DNA from: a bacterium
GTDB lineage: Bacteria; AUK180
Assembly: GCA_023144005.1 (NCBI GenBank)
Contig: JAGLGN010000021.1
Span: forward strand, 35,941-99,940
Length of the DNA stretch: 64,000 nt
Direction of reading: 5' to 3'
Both the position numbers and the translations under genes were made by a program. How positions within the stretch are numbered: the stretch's first letter is position 1; every line of letters begins with the position of its first letter. Below the pieces are notes generated by a model. That model saw only the letters and a program-made list of their open reading frames with translations, was not told where the DNA came from and did not search any database. Positions 23,607 to 32,500 of this stretch are shown piece after piece.

Positions 23607-25211
23607 ATGATCCTGAAAAGATTCGGTTTAGTTCTTCTAATCCTCCTTTGTGTCTTTGTGATACCTTTTTCTCAACAGTCAGATAGAGTAGCGGGTATCT
23701 CAGGCTTAACGGTAGAGGATTTTAAGTACGATCACGGGGCTTCCGTGATCATTAAGTTCAAACTTTCCCCCGATGACAACATTTCTTTATTCGATTACGA
23801 TAAGGAAAAGTTGGCGGCGGTTTACACTGAGGAAAGTGAGGACGGAGTGACGGTATTTGAACTTTCTCCCGAGGGAAAACTTTCCGCATATGAGATCCTT
23901 CAAAGCGGTGAGAAGAATGAAGTTGCCATCACGGATGAAAATTCTCTTCTGAAGAAGAATCCGGTAAGATACTACAGGATCTACGCCAAGATAGGTGCTC
24001 TGGCTGAAGAGGATATTGACGGCGGCAAGTATGTGAATCCCGATGGATTTAATGAGATCAGAAATATTTCTATTATCGGATTGCCGAAATATACATATGA
24101 ACAATCGGTGCTTGATGATATTGCCTTGAAGGATAAATTCCGTTTACCTTATTACAATATGACGAATAAAGAATACGAGGTTCGCATCAAAAATCTCGAT
24201 GATTATAAGGAGCTGTTGCTTAACAGTCTGAAAGAAGAGAAAAAAGCAATAAAGGCGGCGCTTAAGGCCGGCGATCTCGGTAAAGAAGAGGCCAAGGCCG
24301 ATCTTGCGGAGCTCAAAACCCGGCTCAAGGAAGCCAAGAAAAATTTTACGATGTCTTTTACCGTAGTGGTTGAATCAGCTAGCGGCATTCTCACCTTCGG
24401 GGAATATTATGAGGCGATACATCCAAGAGTGGAGTGGATAAATCTGGACAAGTCCTGGGTCTATCTTTTCTCCATTGCATTTATCATAATGCTTCTTATC
24501 GTTTATAAGCTTACAAAAGGCGGAAAGGAGTATTTCATCCGCCCGATCGCCGGTCTGTCCGCTGTGGAAGAAGCCGTGGGCAGGGCGACAGAGATGGGAA
24601 GGCCGGTGCTTTATATCTCCGGCCTGAGCAGTATCTCGGATATTGCGACTCTTGCCTCGATAAATATTCTGGGGCAGATCGCGAAGAAGGTCGCCATATA
24701 TGAGACCCCGCTTATAGTTCCCGCATATGACCCGATCGTTTTTACTGTTATCCGCGAGGTCGTCAGAGAGGCCTATATAGATGTTGGCAAACCGGACGCC
24801 TTTCAGGAAGAAAATGTGTTCTATCTGACCAGCGCCCAATTCGCCTATGCGGCGGGTGTAAACGGTATCATGGTCCGTGAAAAGCCGGCTACCGTATTTT
24901 ATATGGGCATGTTCTTTGCCGAAGCCCTTCTGATGTCTGAAACCGGTAATCAAGTCGGCGCTATTCAGATAGCAGGCACCGATGCCATAACGCAGGTGCC
25001 GTTCTTCATCACCTCTTGTGATTATACGCTTATCGGCGAAGAATTGTATGCTGCCAGCGCCTACCTTTCCAGAGATCCCCTTCTGCTTTCTACGCTGAAG
25101 GCGCAGGATTATGGTAAGCAGGTGATAATGTTGATCATAATAATAGGGATAATTCTTGAGCTTATGGGTGTTCACTGGTTCACCTATATTCTGCAGAATA
25201 TTCCGGATTAA
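23607..25211 (+). CDS. DUF6754-family membrane protein
   Basis: 534 residues, function unknown. A signal peptide (1-23) is followed by an extracytoplasmic region to about 283 that includes a lysine/alanine/glutamate-rich coiled coil (198-246). A membrane span at 284-303 leads to a conserved domain at 305-500 containing GRPVLYISGLSSISDIATLA, VPAYDPIVF, YVYDVGK-like AYIDVGKPDAF and a small-residue-rich TGNQVGAIQIAGTDA, and a second span at 505-526 closes the protein. This matches what I know of DUF6754, found mostly in uncultured anaerobic lineages and Chloroflexi. It has its own consensus promoter and leads four co-oriented membrane genes. The long conserved domain between spans is probably cytoplasmic if the signal peptide is cleaved. 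Confidence 0.75.
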   Translation: MILKRFGLVLLILLCVFVIPFSQQSDRVAGISGLTVEDFKYDHGASVIIKFKLSPDDNISLFDYDKEKLAAVYTEESEDGVTVFELSPEGKLSAYEILQSGEKNEVAITDENSLLKKNPVRYYRIYAKIGALAEEDIDGGKYVNPDGFNEIRNISIIGLPKYTYEQSVLDDIALKDKFRLPYYNMTNKEYEVRIKNLDDYKELLLNSLKEEKKAIKAALKAGDLGKEEAKADLAELKTRLKEAKKNFTMSFTVVVESASGILTFGEYYEAIHPRVEWINLDKSWVYLFSIAFIIMLLIVYKLTKGGKEYFIRPIAGLSAVEEAVGRATEMGRPVLYISGLSSISDIATLASINILGQIAKKVAIYETPLIVPAYDPIVFTVIREVVREAYIDVGKPDAFQEENVFYLTSAQFAYAAGVNGIMVREKPATVFYMGMFFAEALLMSETGNQVGAIQIAGTDAITQVPFFITSCDYTLIGEELYAASAYLSRDPLLLSTLKAQDYGKQVIMLIIIIGIILELMGVHWFTYILQNIPD

Positions 25212-25223
25212 TAGGAGTTGATG

Positions 25224-25946
25224 ATGAAGAGACAAATACCATTGATGTTGGTTCTAACCCTCGGTATAATCTATTTTTTCGTACCTCTTGTATCAATTCC
25301 ATGGGTTGTGGATAATCTACAGTACGAGGTTTTCAATAAGTGGTTGAAGATAATAGGTGTTTTTGCGGTTATAATGTCCGTAGCTTCCCTTTGGAGAAGA
25401 AATGCCGTTAAGATAAAAAGAAAAAGTGGAGATTATGCCTATTCTTACCTTGAATTGATAGGGATGGTCCTTATGGCCGCCCTCGCTATAATCGCGCCCA
25501 GATGGAATATCGGCAACGGCATGGTCCTGGGCGGAATCGGCGGCAATTCAGTCTATAATTGGATATTTATGAATATGCAGGTCCCCATGCAGGCGACGAT
25601 GTTCTCAATGCTCGCCTTTTACATCGCCTCGGCCGCGTACCGGTCATTCCGAGCCAGGAATATCGAAGCTACATTGCTTCTGATAACCGCGGCGATCGTG
25701 ATGATAGGCAGGGTGCCCCTTGGAGAGAATATCTATCAGTTCATGCTTAAGCTGAACGGAGGTGAAGCCGCGGCCTTTCAATGGTCGAGGATCTTTGACT
25801 TCCAGGGGATAACGCAATTTATCCTTGATGTGCCGAATGCAGCGACAAAGAGAGCCATTGGCTTCGGAGTCGCCATGGGAATGCTTGCCACCTCACTGAA
25901 GATCATCTTCGGTATTGAGAAATCGTGGCTTGGCGGCACGGAATAA
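25224..25946 (+). CDS. Multi-span membrane protein of the DUF6754 cluster
   Basis: About 240 residues with six predicted spans (near 4-28, 37-56, 75-92, 113-142, 154-172 and 212-230). I place the start at ATG 25224, 6 nt after AGGAG; ATG 25221 and TTG 25218 are in frame alternatives. Loops carry AAYRSFRARNIEATLLL and the helix preceding GRVPLGE. I do not recognise a named family. It follows the DUF6754 gene by 12 nt and precedes the next gene by about 10 nt, so the four products probably form one complex. Confidence 0.7.
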   Translation: MKRQIPLMLVLTLGIIYFFVPLVSIPWVVDNLQYEVFNKWLKIIGVFAVIMSVASLWRRNAVKIKRKSGDYAYSYLELIGMVLMAALAIIAPRWNIGNGMVLGGIGGNSVYNWIFMNMQVPMQATMFSMLAFYIASAAYRSFRARNIEATLLLITAAIVMIGRVPLGENIYQFMLKLNGGEAAAFQWSRIFDFQGITQFILDVPNAATKRAIGFGVAMGMLATSLKIIFGIEKSWLGGTE

Positions 25947-25956
25947 GGGGGTTATG

Positions 25957-27060
25957 ATGAAATTTACATGGCACAAATTTTTCACATTACTTACCAATAT
26001 CGATAGGCGATGGATATACCTTCTAATGGCAGTTGTGGTCGTTCTACCCCTCTTTTTCTCATTCAGTGTAAAGGTGAAACCTGCCAAGACCGTCAATATG
26101 TTATATGATTTCATTGAGAATCTTGAACCGGGAAACACGATATTGATAGGTTTTGATTACTCTCCCGATTCCCTTGCGGAGCTGAACCCTATGGGTAAAG
26201 CCGTCGTATATCATGCCTTCAAGAGAGGCATTAGGGTGATGGGTATCGCTCTTGCCTGGCCGTCCGCTGCCGGCCTCGGGCTTGATGTCATACAATCACA
26301 GGCATTCAAGATCAACCTTGAAATAATGGATGAAAAGCTCAAGGAGCTTGATGCTCTTGATGAGATAGTAAAGTATAAAGCGGACAAAGAAATCACAGAT
26401 GAAGAGGTTCATTTCCGCATAGTGAAACTCGCCATGGGTATCTTTGAGAGAAATCAAAGTGATTTAGATCTCTTCCCGGAACTTATGGAGATACTGCGCG
26501 CCACCGGCGCCGCGGATGAATTTGAGCCGTTCAAGGCCGATATGATCCTCTCCGGCGTGGATTACACCTATTTCGGCTATAAGCCCGGCTATGTTTCCAT
26601 CATGCTTGGAATGGGAAAGGATATGGTTGAGACTTTGACCACCGACTACCGCGGATCTCCTCTTATAAGGTATGAGATGTTCAATTCCAATACCAATAAG
26701 ATCAAGAATTACGAAGATGTGTCCTTGGTCGTTGACCTTGCCGCCGGCGGATCTGTCGGTGCCTGGGTGGTCTATGTGAATACAAAGTTCGGCCGTCCCG
26801 TTGCTGCCGGTGTAACCGCCGTTATGGCTGCGGATTACTATCCCTTTATCCAGTCAGGGCAGCTCATTGGGCTTCTTAACGGCATGAGGGGAGCCGCGGA
26901 TTATGAAACATTGAATATGCGGCATTTTCCGGATACCGCAAGGCCCGGAAAAGGCCTCGGCGGCATGGCGTCGCAGACATGGGCTCACCTGATGATACTT
27001 ATTTTTATCATATTGGGTAATGTCGGCTATTTCGTTACCAAGAAAGGGGGTGAAGCATGA
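25957..27060 (+). CDS. Membrane-anchored protein of the DUF6754 cluster
   Basis: 367 residues from ATG 25957, which sits 5 nt after AAGGGGG (ATG 25954 is the alternative; an upstream extension overlaps the previous gene). A membrane span (about 16-37) leads into a large soluble domain with the strand-loop NTILIGFDYSPDSLAELNP, a charged helical section (110-165), GADMILSGVDYTYFGYKPGY-like and GGSVGAWVVY segments, and ends in a second span (about 341-362). The alternation of strands and helices around DYSPDS and GTAGV-type loops suggests an alpha/beta fold. No catalytic signature is recognised. It overlaps the next gene by ATGA. Confidence 0.68.
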   Translation: MKFTWHKFFTLLTNIDRRWIYLLMAVVVVLPLFFSFSVKVKPAKTVNMLYDFIENLEPGNTILIGFDYSPDSLAELNPMGKAVVYHAFKRGIRVMGIALAWPSAAGLGLDVIQSQAFKINLEIMDEKLKELDALDEIVKYKADKEITDEEVHFRIVKLAMGIFERNQSDLDLFPELMEILRATGAADEFEPFKADMILSGVDYTYFGYKPGYVSIMLGMGKDMVETLTTDYRGSPLIRYEMFNSNTNKIKNYEDVSLVVDLAAGGSVGAWVVYVNTKFGRPVAAGVTAVMAADYYPFIQSGQLIGLLNGMRGAADYETLNMRHFPDTARPGKGLGGMASQTWAHLMILIFIILGNVGYFVTKKGGEA

Positions 27061-27683
27061 TCAATATAATACAGACCACTATTGGCGCGATACTGACCCT
27101 ATCTATCTTTTCCTTTCTGTATAAGGACAATCCATTGTACAGGATCGCCGAGCATCTTCTTATCGGCATCAGTGTGGGATATATTATCGGACAGCAGTAT
27201 CACATGGGATTTATGAATTATGTCATTACGCCGATCTTCAAAGAAGGCCAGTTGATCTATCTTATTCCGAGTTTTATCGGCCTTATGTATCTGGGATTCT
27301 TTTCGCAGAAGACATCGTGGCTGATCAGATTCCCCATCGCTATCTCATTGGGAATAGGTGCGGGATACGGCATCCCTTATACCTTCCAGGCAAGTATCTT
27401 CATACAGTTGAGAGAGACATTGACCGTATTCAGTGAGCCGGGGATCACCGGTTTTGGAATATTCAGCGGTGTACTATTCTTATTAGGTGTTTTTACGGCT
27501 ATCGTTTACTTCTTTTTCTCATGGAAACACCGTGGAGTTGTGGGGATCGTTGCCAAGGTCGGTATATATTTTCTGATGATCGGTTTCGGCGCCTCCTTCG
27601 GCCTGACCGTTATGGGAAGAATTTCTCTGCTTATCGGCCGTTTCCTGTTTTTGTTTAAGGATTGGCTGCATATCATAAGTTAG
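27057..27683 (+). CDS. Small multi-span membrane protein of the DUF6754 cluster
   Basis: 208 residues, almost entirely membrane-embedded, with six or seven predicted spans; polar residues are confined to KDNPLYR near 22-28, the QQYHMGF segment and short loops. The start codon overlaps the previous stop by ATGA, so its synthesis is coupled. There is no named family I recognise. Together with the previous three genes it looks like a membrane complex with one catalytic or receptor-like domain (DUF6754) and one soluble domain. Confidence 0.68.
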   Translation: MINIIQTTIGAILTLSIFSFLYKDNPLYRIAEHLLIGISVGYIIGQQYHMGFMNYVITPIFKEGQLIYLIPSFIGLMYLGFFSQKTSWLIRFPIAISLGIGAGYGIPYTFQASIFIQLRETLTVFSEPGITGFGIFSGVLFLLGVFTAIVYFFFSWKHRGVVGIVAKVGIYFLMIGFGASFGLTVMGRISLLIGRFLFLFKDWLHIIS

Positions 27684-27717
27684 TGAAATAAACAAAGAGC
27701 TCAGCTCGTATAATCCA

Positions 27718-28287
27718 ATGAAGGAAGAAGAGATCCTCCTTAAAAAAGTAAAAAAGGGGGATCTGGATTCCTTTGAAGAGCTCTTTAATAAATACTGCAA
27801 TCTCGTTCAAAGCAGGATCAGAAAATTGTTGGGAAATAATCAGGATGTGGAAGACCTTGTCCAGGACACCTTTTTCAAGGCGTTCAAGTATATAGGATCA
27901 TTCAATCCTCAGAAAAGCCGTTTCTCAACCTGGATCTCAACCATAGCCCACAATGTTACGGTGGATTACATCAGAAAGAATTTCAAGGTCACCATATATT
28001 CGGTGGACACTTTTTATTCTCCGGAAGATGAGCTGCCTGTTTCGGATGGGCACGAACCCGCTGATACATATAAGCAGAAGAGCGAATATGAAACAATGCT
28101 TTTTTGTGTATCCTGCCTTGACAAGAAATATCGCCAGGTGGTGGAGTTGAGATACCTTCAGGATATGGATTATAAAGAGATAGCAGCATCCTTGAACATA
28201 CCTATGGGTACGGTAATGACACGCCTGTTCAGGGCCAAAGAGAAATTGGTGCAAATAGCAACAAAATATGGAGCCAGAGATGGATAA
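27718..28287 (+). CDS. ECF-type RNA polymerase sigma factor
   Basis: 189 residues, sigma70 family group 4. Region 2 covers residues 15-80 (DSFEELFNKYCNLV, DVEDLVQDTFFKAF, FSTWISTIAHNVTVDY). Region 4 covers about 120-180 (KYRQVVELRYLQDMDYKEIA, then the helix-turn-helix IPMGTVMTRLFRAKEKL). Regions 1.1 and 3 are absent. The next gene overlaps its end and encodes a one- or two-span membrane protein, the usual layout for a cognate anti-sigma factor. A TATAAT-like sequence (27709-27714) lies only 3 nt before the ATG and is probably fortuitous. Confidence 0.9.
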   Translation: MKEEEILLKKVKKGDLDSFEELFNKYCNLVQSRIRKLLGNNQDVEDLVQDTFFKAFKYIGSFNPQKSRFSTWISTIAHNVTVDYIRKNFKVTIYSVDTFYSPEDELPVSDGHEPADTYKQKSEYETMLFCVSCLDKKYRQVVELRYLQDMDYKEIAASLNIPMGTVMTRLFRAKEKLVQIATKYGARDG

Positions 28288-28738
28288 ATGGAAAAAAGAA
28301 GAAAAAAGATTCATTGAAGAAAGAAATATTGAAAATAGTAAGTATGAGAAGATAGATTCAATGCTTTCTTCCATCAGGACCGCTTCTGTTCCGGAAACTC
28401 AGCATTCACAAATCTCTTTCTCTCCATTGTCAGAGCGGCTCCGCCGCCTGATCTTCTGGCGGAGGGCGAGATATGTCTCTTTTGCCGTAGTGATATACAC
28501 CCTTGGGTTTAATGCATTCTTTTTGAAAAACATTATCCAATGGACGGATATCTCCCGTGCTCTGAGATACTTCTTTATTTTCCTGGCTTCCAAATGGCTC
28601 GAATATATGGGCGAATTCGCCTTCAAGACTTTCTCGCTTATCCACGGGATCATGAGTAATCAATTGGCCGCGGTCCTTCTGCTTTTTTTCCTTATGCTTC
28701 CCTTTGTTGTATATCGGCTTAAGACGAGGCTGAAATGA
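28280..28738 (+). CDS. Small membrane protein, candidate anti-sigma factor
   Basis: About 152 residues from ATG 28280, 6 nt after GGAG; an earlier in-frame ATG (28268) has no Shine-Dalgarno sequence. The N-terminal 60 residues are charged and soluble (KKEEKRFIEERNIEN). Two hydrophobic segments follow at roughly 68-86 and 91-107, and a C-terminal span ends RLKTRLK. It overlaps the sigma gene by 8 nt. Position and topology fit an anti-sigma factor, but there is no zinc-binding HxxxCxxC motif, so the role is inferred from context only. Confidence 0.6.
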   Translation: MDKWKKEEKRFIEERNIENSKYEKIDSMLSSIRTASVPETQHSQISFSPLSERLRRLIFWRRARYVSFAVVIYTLGFNAFFLKNIIQWTDISRALRYFFIFLASKWLEYMGEFAFKTFSLIHGIMSNQLAAVLLLFFLMLPFVVYRLKTRLK

Positions 28739-29586
28739 GAAAATTACTTTTAGTGATCCTGTTTCTGATCATTATGATCTCCTCGATCTTTGCTCAGGTA
28801 AATGTGGGGACATATAATGTAGCCGAAGGGCAGATCGTAGAAGAAGATCTGCTGATAGTGGGAAACTCCATTGTCGAGGGAACGGTTGATGGCGACCTCA
28901 CCTTCTATGGCGATGTACTGGAGATCTCGGGAGAGGTCAAAGGCGATCTGGTCTTTATCGGCTCCAAGCTGCATATCAAGGATTTTGCGGTAATAGGCGG
29001 CACCGTTGATTTTATAGGTGATGTCTTTCTGATAGATGAAGGTGCCGATCTGCAGAACGGTATCGAGAATAATGTTTACCTTGAAGAATTTACCAATTTT
29101 CCGGGTATTCAGAACAAGATACTCGCGAAGGCCTCGCATTTCATTCTGAAGGTGTTCTTTGTATTTTTCGCTTTTTTTATTTTTAAGCGCTTTATTAAGA
29201 AGATGGAGAGGAATCTGGTATCCTCTCCTTTCGGTGGATTTCTTTGGGGTCTTTTGTATAATTTTCTCGCTTTCTTTGTTATTATTATATTCTTTATCAC
29301 TATTCTGGGAATACCGATCTCCCTTTTTGTGACACTCTTTTTCGTGGTTTCGCTGTTATTTGCCTCGGCCGCATTATACCTGTGGCTTGGACGAAATATT
29401 GTTAAACTGCTTGGTGTACCCCAAATCAATGAATATCTGGCGATATTTATCGGGGCTTTGATCATCTTCATGCTTTCGCTGATCCCAGGTTTCAGAATTC
29501 TTTATTATCTTACGATATATACCGCATTCATGGGCGCCTTCTTTGTAACGCTATTTCTCAAGCGCGGTATTGATGAAGTTAAATAA
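28735..29586 (+). CDS. Bactofilin-like / polymer-forming membrane protein
   Basis: 283 residues. A signal peptide (1-20, IMISSIFAQ) is followed by a right-handed beta-helix-like repeat region (25-105) with rungs such as GTVDGDLTFYGD and GEVKGDLVFIGS, the pattern of bactofilins and polymer-forming proteins, and then about four membrane spans (140-270). Its start overlaps the previous stop by ATGA. The combination of an exported beta-helix with a multi-span C-terminal half is common in the DUF-type 'polymer-forming cytoskeletal' membrane proteins near ECF sigma factors. Its 3' end overlaps the convergent giant gene by 36 nt. Confidence 0.68.
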   Translation: MRKLLLVILFLIIMISSIFAQVNVGTYNVAEGQIVEEDLLIVGNSIVEGTVDGDLTFYGDVLEISGEVKGDLVFIGSKLHIKDFAVIGGTVDFIGDVFLIDEGADLQNGIENNVYLEEFTNFPGIQNKILAKASHFILKVFFVFFAFFIFKRFIKKMERNLVSSPFGGFLWGLLYNFLAFFVIIIFFITILGIPISLFVTLFFVVSLLFASAALYLWLGRNIVKLLGVPQINEYLAIFIGALIIFMLSLIPGFRILYYLTIYTAFMGAFFVTLFLKRGIDEVK

Positions 29587-32500
29587 AGCGTAGTATCTCG
29601 GAAATTTAAACCTTTCCTTCATCCACTTGCTGGTTCTATCGAAGTCTTTACATTCCAGAAACTTTCTTATAAACACCGAGAAATAGGCGTCATCATCTCG
29701 GGGAGAAAGTATTAAAAGCGTATTATTATTAGCAACAAGAAGATCCTCACCTCTGAAGGCCTTAGGAAAAGGAGTGCCCGCATTAAATGTGACAAGATCA
29801 TAATTGCGGCAATCGGAGAGGTCCTTTCGGCCCTCGCCTGTCCTTGAAAGGTAAGGGTCAACGTAATTGATCTCAAGAGGGTAAAGCGCGAAGAACATAT
29901 CACTTTCTATGCTTCTGCGAAGATGTGAGAAGTGAGCTTTATTTTCACTCGCGAATACGGCTTGCCGGCTCTCCGCTGAATTCTTTCTTTTATACGGCAT
30001 TGAGTAGAGTTTGACCCTATCGGGGTAGATGATATTCAAGGGCAGGAGGAAGATGTTCCCAGTGGGTATGAGAGAGTCATTGAACGGTTTTGACTCTCTG
30101 CCCTGCGGCGAAAAAAGTTCTCTGAAATAATCAACTTCCAGCTCAATTGCGGAAAATGCCTTTACCTTTCTGTAGAGGGCGGAAAAATTCCTATTGAATT
30201 CCAGGCGGTCAAATACTTTTTCATACTGCTGTAGTGCTCCATTTTTATTTTCGATGATAAAGAGGACATTTCCCAAAAGGATCAAATATCTTCCCGGGAT
30301 CAATTCATCTGCTTTCCGACTGAAAACAGTTCTTTCCCGCTCCTCCGTGGACAGAAGGTACTTGTAGAAAAAATGAAGGGAAATCTCAGGCCGATTCGAT
30401 CTGAAGAAATCAACGAATGCTGAAACAGGGTCAAAGGACATACCGTTCTTGATCAATTCAAAGGAAGATAAGCCCTCCAATGCGGGGATGAGAGAAATGA
30501 GGTCTTTTGCGTAAGCCGGCTCCGAGCGAGACAATCGGTACAGGAGTTCAGCTCTAATGAGTTCCGGCGGATTTGAGTTGAGAAGTTCCTTAAGAGGCCC
30601 GGCATCTGAGGTAGAGGTGATTATCTTCCACATACGGGCAAAGAAGCTGTATTCGGAATAATTATGTTCGGTGGCTAATTGCATTATCTCTTTGATCTCC
30701 TGTTTCGGCTGTACGCCCATTCGGACCAGGAGAACGGTGAGTAATCGGAGGTCGTAGAGAATATCATATACCTTGTTGCCCTTGCGGTCAAGAGAGAGTA
30801 TCTCATTGATCTTTGATCTTGCTTTTTCAAGGTCCCCGCGGGCAATATCGATTATCGCGAGGTTGGAGGTAATATTTGAGATGTCATCTGTGTTCTTGGT
30901 CTTGATGGAGTATTCAAGCGCTTTAGTGAAGCTTTTGCCTGCAAGCTGTACTTCTTCCAGCTCAAAATACACGAGGCCCTGCAGATTGTAGCCCGAGGTC
31001 TTGTCGGTATCTTTTGCTGCGATGAGTTTCCGTGCTATGTCCATTGCTCCGCCAAGGTCTCCGCTTTTCAGCTTTGCCGCTCCCTTCAAAGGAGCAAAAA
31101 GCGAAAGATCAGAGAGATAATTAGAATATGTTGAAATGGCTTTATCCAGATCCCATTGCTTGATCCTGATCAGACTGCGCAAGTAATCAAAGAAGAAACG
31201 ATCGATATTCTTTCCCTTATTAGAAAGGATGTCGAATTCGAAACCCTTATTAAATAGTGCTGCTACTTGCTCCGGGTCTTTGCCGAAAGCCTGCATAAGT
31301 CGTGCTCTATTGAGAATTATTATAGAACCAAAACTTCCTGCTCCATTTGGTGATGCATTCATAAGAGAGTATAGACGCTCCGATAATTGAAGAGCTTTTC
31401 CATGCATTCCATTGGACTGCAGGAGATTTAACTGAGTCAGGAGTATGGGAAAGAGGTAAAGGTTATTGTCGTCGAACGCCTCCTGCATCTTTTTCGCGGT
31501 CTTCATTGCCCCGCTCAGGTCCTTCTTTGAATTATAAAAGGTTAGAAGGTTCTTAAGGAAACGGTAAAGGACCTCTTTGCTGTCGCTATGATCTTTTTCA
31601 CAGTCATCGATCACTTTATTCAGATAATGTATGCCGAGGTCAAATTGTCCGCTGTAAAAGAGAGAATTTATGAAGTAAGTGAAAATCTTGGTCTTCTGAT
31701 CACTTTCCAGCGGAGAGCCGTAGATATTGATGAGATTCTGAAAATAAATAGAGGACAGCGCCCACTTCTTTTTCTTATATGAATCAATTGCCAGGTTCAG
31801 CAGGATGTTGATCTTTGAGCCGATATGTGTTTCGATGCCGTCCTTATCGATGCCTCGGTAGCCGAAGTATTTCTGCTGCTGGCAGATTTCTCCGGAGGCG
31901 TTGTAGCGATTGCGCTCCCTGAAATGCGATTCTGGCAGTTGCGCGGGTTTACCCAGTGAAAAAGAGGTAATTCCTGAGAAAAGAAGCAGGGGCTGTATGA
32001 TCTCTACCGCATCATGATCCTGAATTTCACTAATAAAGAGATGATACGGGGCCTGAATTTTCTTGATGAGGCCACTTAATTTCATATTGTTGAGATACCA
32101 GGACCCTCCCTGGTCCTTTTTGATGATCCCGCTGTTCAATATTCCAAAGCCGGATATCTCTTTGGTCTTCTCATTCAGATCCAATATCATTTCAGGATTA
32201 TAATTAAATCTGTCATTTGAAAGGAACAACCAGTTGAGCGTGCTTGAATTTGCGATCTTATTTTCATAGTTCTGTGTATAAGAGATATTATAATCGATCG
32301 GGTGTTCGCCCTTACCTCCCTTTATCAATTTCCCGTGATCATAAATTATTTGAATGTCCGATTCCAAATCCTCAAAAAATATGGTGTTTTCCTGAAATGC
32401 CTCAAGCATCATCTTTACATCGTAGGTATAGGGCGTCATGAAGAAATTCACAAGAGAATCGGTATTGGAAAACATCTCCTCCCGAAGGGCGTTGAGATCA

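Noticed and set aside
24375-25235. 286-codon open frame antisense to the DUF6754 gene
   Set aside because: It is a mirror of the coding strand and rich in unlikely residues; the plus-strand frame has a signal peptide, promoter and conserved domain.
27709-27714. TATAAT 3 nt before the sigma factor ATG as a promoter
   Set aside because: Too close to the start codon for a transcript to include it, with no -35 box at 16-18 bp; likely chance or co-transcription from upstream.
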